33,536 bases of DNA from positions 1 to 33,536 of IMG/VR virus record IMGVR_UViG_3300042154_002051; one strand, 5' to 3'. Under the pieces are notes generated by a model. It made no database searches, was not told the DNA's origin, and saw only the letters and a list, made by a program, of their open reading frames with translations. This DNA comes from a virus. Both the position numbers and the translations under genes were made by a program. Of this stretch, positions 30,868 to 33,536 are shown in pieces (position 1 is the stretch's first letter; every line of letters begins with the position of its first letter).

Positions 30868-31185
30868 TTAATGTGTACTATTTAATTCATAATGAAACTT
30901 TTGCAATTGCTTTGTTTCGTATTGGTGTGCGGCAGCTTTACCTCTTACTATCTTTACTATAAACAAATCGTATACCTCTTGTGCGTGTTCTCTCATATCA
31001 TTGTATAAGGACCAGTTTTTGTTTTCTTTACGAGCCCTACTGAAATGTTTTTGTAGTCTTAACTTTGCAGAATAATGGAAACGTCTACCAATAGCCGCAG
31101 TAACTCCAATATAACTCTTACCATTTTCAGTATTAACTATTTCGTATACTATGTGGTTTCTATCGTTTCGTTTTTTCCTATTCAT
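30868..31185 (-). CDS. GIY-YIG nuclease-domain protein
   Basis: A 105-aa protein with the GIY-YIG start: HIVYEIVNTENGKSYIGVTA, where VYE (13-15) replaces GIY and YIG is in SYIG (24-27), 10 residues apart as in the family. AIGRRFHYSAKLRLQKHF contains the catalytic Arg region and the basic helix, and QYETKQLQKFHYELNSTH supplies the later Glu/Asn. Free-standing GIY-YIG endonucleases are frequent in phages as homing enzymes; no intron is seen next to it. It is preceded by a 31-aa membrane peptide in the same unit. Active-site residues look intact. Confidence 0.82.
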   Translation of the reverse strand: MNRKKRNDRNHIVYEIVNTENGKSYIGVTAAIGRRFHYSAKLRLQKHFSRARKENKNWSLYNDMREHAQEVYDLFIVKIVRGKAAAHQYETKQLQKFHYELNSTH

Positions 31186-31190
31186 ACTAA

Positions 31191-31286
31191 TTACTTTTTA
31201 ATGTCCTCAAATCTAATATCCTTATCGGTTAAGTTTAATGTGTGTCCGATATATACCACACTCAAAAAGATTATTATTCCTATCAT
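31191..31286 (-). CDS. Small membrane peptide (31 aa)
   Basis: From the ATG at 31286: MIGIIIFLSVVYIGHTLNL, then TDKDIRFEDIKK, stop at 31191. A hydrophobic N-terminal span of about 14-18 residues and a charged tail. The ATG is two bases after the stop of the 87-aa gene and its stop is five bases before the GIY-YIG ATG, so a coding role in the operon is likely although the peptide is short. Same MIGII opening as the peptide at 33273-33437. Confidence 0.6.
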   Translation of the reverse strand: MIGIIIFLSVVYIGHTLNLTDKDIRFEDIKK

Positions 31287-31288
31287 TG

Positions 31289-31552
31289 TTATATTGTTTT
31301 AATTGGTAACTTCATATTCTCTAATCGTTTGATTTCGGTGAACGCATCCACTATATTCATTTTCGTATTAGTTAACTTATTGACATATTGAGTAGCGTCC
31401 TTTTTATTACTGAAATACTTTATATCTTTATTTGGACTTACTACCTTATATAGTATGTAGTCAGTAGGTACAAACTTATTTTCTTTTAACTTCAATTCTT
31501 TGGTAACTGATTTTATCTTATAGTTACTCTTTACATTTACTTTACTTTTCAT
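31289..31552 (-). CDS. Unassigned protein (87 aa)
   Basis: An 87-aa basic protein: MKSKVNVKSNYKIKSVTKEL, KLKENKFVPTDYILYKVVSP, NKDIKYFSNKKDATQYVNKL, TNTKMNIVDAFTEIKRLENM. It has a short beta-alpha feel, with an alternation of charged strands and a helix. It begins with an ATG preceded by CCATTAAAA 13 bases away, and the terminator of the upstream gene ends 27 bases away. No family is recognised. Confidence 0.65.
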   Translation of the reverse strand: MKSKVNVKSNYKIKSVTKELKLKENKFVPTDYILYKVVSPNKDIKYFSNKKDATQYVNKLTNTKMNIVDAFTEIKRLENMKLPIKTI

Positions 31553-31578
31553 ATTACTTTACAATTTTAATGGTTAAC

Positions 31579-31607
31579 AAAAATAGTGTTAGATTAACCT
31601 AACACTA
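31579..31607 (-). terminator. Intrinsic terminator spanning the stop codon of the 124-aa gene
   Basis: TAGTGTTAG (31607-31599) pairs perfectly over 9 bp with CTAACACTA (31592-31584) around a 6-base loop on the minus strand, followed by TTTTT (31583-31579). The stop codon of the gene at 31594 lies in the loop, so coding and termination overlap. Confidence 0.85.
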
Positions 31608-31968
31608 TATCAATAGCTCGTTTTGACAAACCTAAAGTTTGTTTCAACTCTTTACGACATTGACTAACAAACTTTTTTTCTACTTTACCCATACTAATAG
31701 GATAAGATAAAATGATTTGATTGATAGTCAAAGACTCTTTTTTCAACTCAGCGAAAAACTTCATTTGTTTTTTCACTTCGGTATTATTTTTACATACTAC
31801 CTTATGTGTACGACCCATAAAGTCTTTAAACTCAACAATACTATTCGGTTTTGTAGGTATGTTAAACTTACTAGCCGAAAAATTACGATATTGAGGTTTT
31901 TCGTTACGAGATGTATTATACGCGACTTCCGTATAAAGGTTAAATTCGTTTGTCATTCTATTATTCAT
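31594..31968 (-). CDS. Unassigned protein, possible DNA-binding helices (124 aa)
   Basis: A 124-aa basic protein. The N-terminal part is loop-rich (MNNRMTNEFNLYTEVAYNTS, RNFSASKFNIPTKPNSIVEF), then KDFMGRTHKVVCKNNTEVKK, and the last 45 residues are helical (ESLTINQIILSYPISMGKVE, CRKELKQTLGLSKRAIDIV), a possible helix-turn-helix. It begins the unit downstream of the 820-bp non-coding block and ends in an intrinsic terminator, so it may be a regulator of that region. Its leader contains a promoter-like TTGCCA-N16-TAATTT. Identity unknown. Confidence 0.68.
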   Translation of the reverse strand: MNNRMTNEFNLYTEVAYNTSRNEKPQYRNFSASKFNIPTKPNSIVEFKDFMGRTHKVVCKNNTEVKKQMKFFAELKKESLTINQIILSYPISMGKVEKKFVSQCRKELKQTLGLSKRAIDIVLG

Positions 31969-32016
31969 ATTACAATTTTTTATATGTGAGGGGTCTTACT
32001 TTCAACCCAATACACT

Positions 32017-32044
32017 AAATTACGACTTTTTTTGATTCTGGCAA
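32017..32044 (-). promoter_or_regulatory. Weak promoter TTGCCA-N16-TAATTT before the 31594 gene
   Basis: TTGCCA (32044-32039), 16 bases, TAATTT (32022-32017) on the minus strand, preceded by the same TCG dinucleotide step (AGTCGTAATTTAG) as in the strong promoters. Start expected near 32010, about 40 bases before the ATG. It fits the Bacteroidota TAnnTTTG form less well than the others. Confidence 0.4.
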
Positions 32045-32080
32045 TGGCCTTTTGAAACTATTTTGAAAAGTTTTTATGGG

Positions 32081-32330
32081 CAATCAACCAGTTGCACATA
32101 TCATTTTTTACTATATGTAAGTCATTAAGAATCAATCTGTTATAACTCATTGATAATCAACCAGTTACGGGCCAGGATTTAACATAATATCAGTTATATG
32201 TTTTTTTGAGCATAACTCATTGATACTGAATAAGTTATCCATTTAACATAATATCTTATATAAGAACACTCTAAAGCGTTGAAAATCAGTCAGTTATACC
32301 AACATATTGATTATCAACGAGTTGCACAGG
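32081..32330. repeat. Degenerate iteron-like repeats, consensus TGATAATCAACCAGTTATA
   Basis: Copies with the AGTT(A/G) core at 32091, 32139, 32164, 32193, 32234, 32293 and 32321 (plus strand). Best matches: TGATAATCAACCAGTTACG (about 32151-32169), TTGATTATCAACGAGTTGCA (32307-), AATCAACCAGTTGCACA (32082-32098), GAAAATCAGTCAGTTATACC (32281-32300). Two copies are preceded by AACTCATTGATA (32144-32155 and 32214-32225). Spacing is 25-59 bases, so not a strict tandem array. The cores TTATCCA and TTGCACA resemble halves of DnaA boxes. Possible binding sites for a replication or regulatory protein. Confidence 0.6.
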
Positions 32331-32680
32331 TCAACCTATAACTTTACTTTTCCGGGATTCGGTAAAGGGATTACTTTACTTTTTTAAAATATATTTGACT
32401 AATATCAGCAGGACCCGTCCAACCCTTGCCACCATTGAGTTTCAGAGGACGACTAAAATAAATTCACTTTACTAAACCCGTGCAATCCACTGCCAGTAAG
32501 GGTTTGACAGAATATTTTTCTACCAGGTCCGTGCTACAACAGAAAATTTTTCGGTATATTTTCGTATAGGGGAAAAAAATTTGTTGCTAGTAGCAAATGG
32601 GTGGGATATAAACACTTTTACTGATATACTTTTATAGGGTTTTAGTTTCTTTGTAGTGTGTAAGTATGTAATTCTATAAA

Positions 32681-32744
32681 TTGACACATAATAACTTTTG
32701 ACACTCTTTAACACAATTTACCACTTTTACCCACTAATTAACAC
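32681..32744. repeat. Short repeat TT(G/A)ACAC, four copies
   Basis: On the plus strand TTGACAC at 32681-32687 and 32699-32705, TTAACAC at 32708-32714 and 32738-32744. Between them are CCACTTTTACCCAC and similar. On the minus strand the copies read GTGTCAA or GTGTTAA. They lie 45-108 bases before the stop of the gene at 32790. Their role is unknown; they may be operator sites. Confidence 0.4.
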
Positions 32745-32789
32745 TGAATTATTTATTTTGATATACCTTTGTTTGATATACTATCTTTA

Positions 32790-33113
32790 TTAATCCAGTG
32801 CAACTACCTTTATATGTTCCAATAGTTCTTTAATATCTTTGATTGTATTTTTTCTTATTAGATGTGAATTCTTTTTACCACCCCTTTCACAATATAATTC
32901 GTACCAATGTTTTATTTCTTTATTCTTATATTCCCTATCTAAATATATTTTACCCTCACTATTGGTAATTTTGTTTTGTATAACGATTTGGTATAACTCC
33001 TTATGCGTTCCGTTGGTATCCATAACCCGTACCATTCCTTGCATTGTCTTTATATACCATTCATTCACTATCCTTTGATCTACTATCTTATTTATATTCT
33101 TAATCGTTAACAC
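32790..33113 (-). CDS. Unassigned protein, GTG start (107 aa)
   Basis: A 107-aa basic protein: LTIKNINKIVDQRIVNEWYI, KTMQGMVRVMDTNGTHKELY, QIVIQNKITNSEGKIYLDRE, then KHWYELYCERGGKKNSHLIR. The start is GTG at 33113, directly abutting the stop of the 50-aa gene (TAAGTG); an internal ATG at codon 24 is an alternative. The middle part looks like small beta strands with a WYELYC aromatic set. It ends beside the non-coding repeat block. No family is recognised. Confidence 0.6.
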   Translation of the reverse strand: MLTIKNINKIVDQRIVNEWYIKTMQGMVRVMDTNGTHKELYQIVIQNKITNSEGKIYLDREYKNKEIKHWYELYCERGGKKNSHLIRKNTIKDIKELLEHIKVVALD

Positions 33114-33266
33114 TTACTTACTCATTATAGTTCTTAATTCCTTAACCTCTTTGTTCACTTCTCGTAATTGATACATTGCACCTATTAGGGTTATTATACT
33201 TACTACCATAAGGATAAACCCTATTCCTTCTATTATATCTTTCTTTGTTATCTTATTGTTATTCAT
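33114..33266 (-). CDS. Small membrane protein with charged tail (50 aa)
   Basis: From the ATG at 33266: MNNNKITKKDIIEGIGFIL, MVVSIITLIGAMYQLREVNK, EVKELRTIMSK, stop at 33114. One hydrophobic span (about residues 12-33) is followed by a charged helix. The stop abuts the next gene's GTG, and the ATG lies 6 bases after the previous stop with the TAA-N6-ATG spacing repeated at the next junction. Real coding is likely; no family. Confidence 0.65.
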   Translation of the reverse strand: MNNNKITKKDIIEGIGFILMVVSIITLIGAMYQLREVNKEVKELRTIMSK

Positions 33267-33272
33267 ACTATC

Positions 33273-33437
33273 TTATTTTATTAATCCCTTATCCTTTAAT
33301 CGTTTTTCCCTTTCCTTATAGTACCTATCCAGCATATCTTCTAATTCCTTTATTTTCTTTTTATCGTTCATATAGTTTGTATGTTGGTTATACATTACTA
33401 TTACACTTACTATCATTACTACTATTATTCCTATCAT
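33273..33437 (-). CDS. Small membrane protein with charged coil (54 aa)
   Basis: From the ATG at 33437: MIGIIVVMIVSVIVMYNQHT, NYMNDKKKIKELEDMLDRYY, KEREKRLKDKGLIK, stop at 33273. The first 17 residues form a membrane span, the rest a charged coiled coil. An AAAGGAT just before the ATG is one of few Shine-Dalgarno-like sequences here. It shares the MIGII opening with the 31-aa peptide at 31191-31286. Function unknown; anchor-plus-coil designs occur among phage membrane modulators. Confidence 0.65.
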   Translation of the reverse strand: MIGIIVVMIVSVIVMYNQHTNYMNDKKKIKELEDMLDRYYKEREKRLKDKGLIK

Positions 33438-33443
33438 ATCCTT

Positions 33444-33536
33444 TTATTTATTTTTATGCTTTATATAGTCTCTTAACCATAGTACATACATTATCATTAT
33501 ACATACTATATACATTATTGTTTGCCTTACATACAT
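33444..33536 (-). CDS. Small membrane protein, possibly partial at the right edge (30 aa seen)
   Basis: Reading from 33536 (an ATG lies exactly at the window edge): MYVRQTIMYIVCIMIMYVLW, LRDYIKHKNK, stop at 33444. Hydrophobic residues 7-20 form a span, and Lys/Arg residues end the peptide. The true start may lie beyond the window. Its stop sits 6 bases before the next ATG, matching the other junctions in this cluster of three tiny membrane genes. Codon use is strongly ATA-rich. Confidence 0.55.
   Translation of the reverse strand: MYVRQTIMYIVCIMIMYVLWLRDYIKHKNK

Larger units (their letters stand above)
31969..32789. other. 820-bp non-coding block with repeats
   Basis: This is the largest gene-free stretch. 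From 31969 to 32080 it holds the promoter-like element of the gene at 31594. From 32081 to 32330 it holds about seven degenerate iteron-like copies (separate entry). From 32340 to 32600 it holds short elements: GGACCCGTCC palindrome (32411-32420), AAACCC (32475-32480)/GGGTTT (32500-32505) inverted pair, and the near-perfect palindrome TTTGTTGCTAGTAGCAAA (32580-32597). From 32681 to 32744 four TT(G/A)ACAC copies occur. A 64-codon minus frame at 32520-32714 lies here but has no support. The character is that of an origin or regulatory region. Confidence 0.55.

Noticed and set aside
32081-32330. CRISPR array
   Set aside because: Repeats are degenerate with uneven 25-59 base spacing and no conserved direct repeat of the required length; no cas genes are near.
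32520-32714. Minus-strand open frame of 64 codons inside the 820-bp non-coding block
   Set aside because: Basic, Ser/Tyr-rich composition with no domain, no suitable spacing to neighbours, and it overlaps palindromes; typical chance frame in A/T-rich sequence.

Overview
This is part of a large, AT-rich genome of a tailed phage with a contractile (T4-like) tail, most probably infecting a member of the Bacteroidota. Every supportable gene lies on the minus strand. The phage assignment rests on a gp6-like baseplate wedge protein (3380-5395), a gp25-like wedge protein (5398-5835), a gp5-like central spike (7635-8846) and a gp55-like late sigma factor (9482-10180). The host inference rests on three things: most start codons lack a Shine-Dalgarno sequence and have A/T-rich leaders; five intergenic promoters share TTTGGTA-N17-TATATT, which fits the Bacteroidota TTTG/TAnnTTTG layout; and the protein at 29525-29839 ends in a T/D/S/V-rich tail behind a VAC lipobox-like motif, a style common in Bacteroidota lipoproteins.

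Layout, from high to low coordinates (direction of transcription). 33536-28330 is an accessory/early-type region of short genes: tiny single-membrane-span peptides, a GIY-YIG nuclease, an HExxH metallopeptidase, a lipoprotein-like protein, an abnormal tRNA-like gene, and an 820-bp non-coding block (31969-32789) with degenerate iteron-like repeats. 28330-28136 is a gene-free patch, richer in G+C, that folds on the minus strand into two successive three-way-junction-like structures and is a candidate structured RNA. 28020-25554 holds a terminator and unassigned, possibly virion-related, genes. 25459-14081 is one roughly 11.3-kb, translationally coupled operon starting at one clear promoter: a methyltransferase, about seven glycosyltransferase-like genes, a UDP-sugar dehydrogenase-like protein, a radical SAM protein and two LamG-type proteins (one fused into a galactosyltransferase). 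14024-9482 holds short regulated units: an HD-domain protein, Hsp20, a 4-TM coiled-coil protein, then an operon of nucleotidyltransferase, peptide deformylase, small membrane protein and gp55-like sigma. 9444-1 is the tail/baseplate module, continuing off the left edge.

The promoters appear to fall in two classes. The host-like TTTGGTA-N17-TATATT class precedes the glycan operon, HD gene, 58-aa gene, nucleotidyltransferase/sigma operon and lipoprotein-like gene. A different motif, ATATTTATT on the coding strand, lies close to the starts of the tail operons and of the 27851 and 28020 genes, and could be the late promoter read with the gp55-like sigma. The most unusual items are the glycan operon with a galactosyltransferase split by a LamG domain, the structured RNA candidate, the tRNA-like gene flanked by symmetric repeats, and the iteron-like region.
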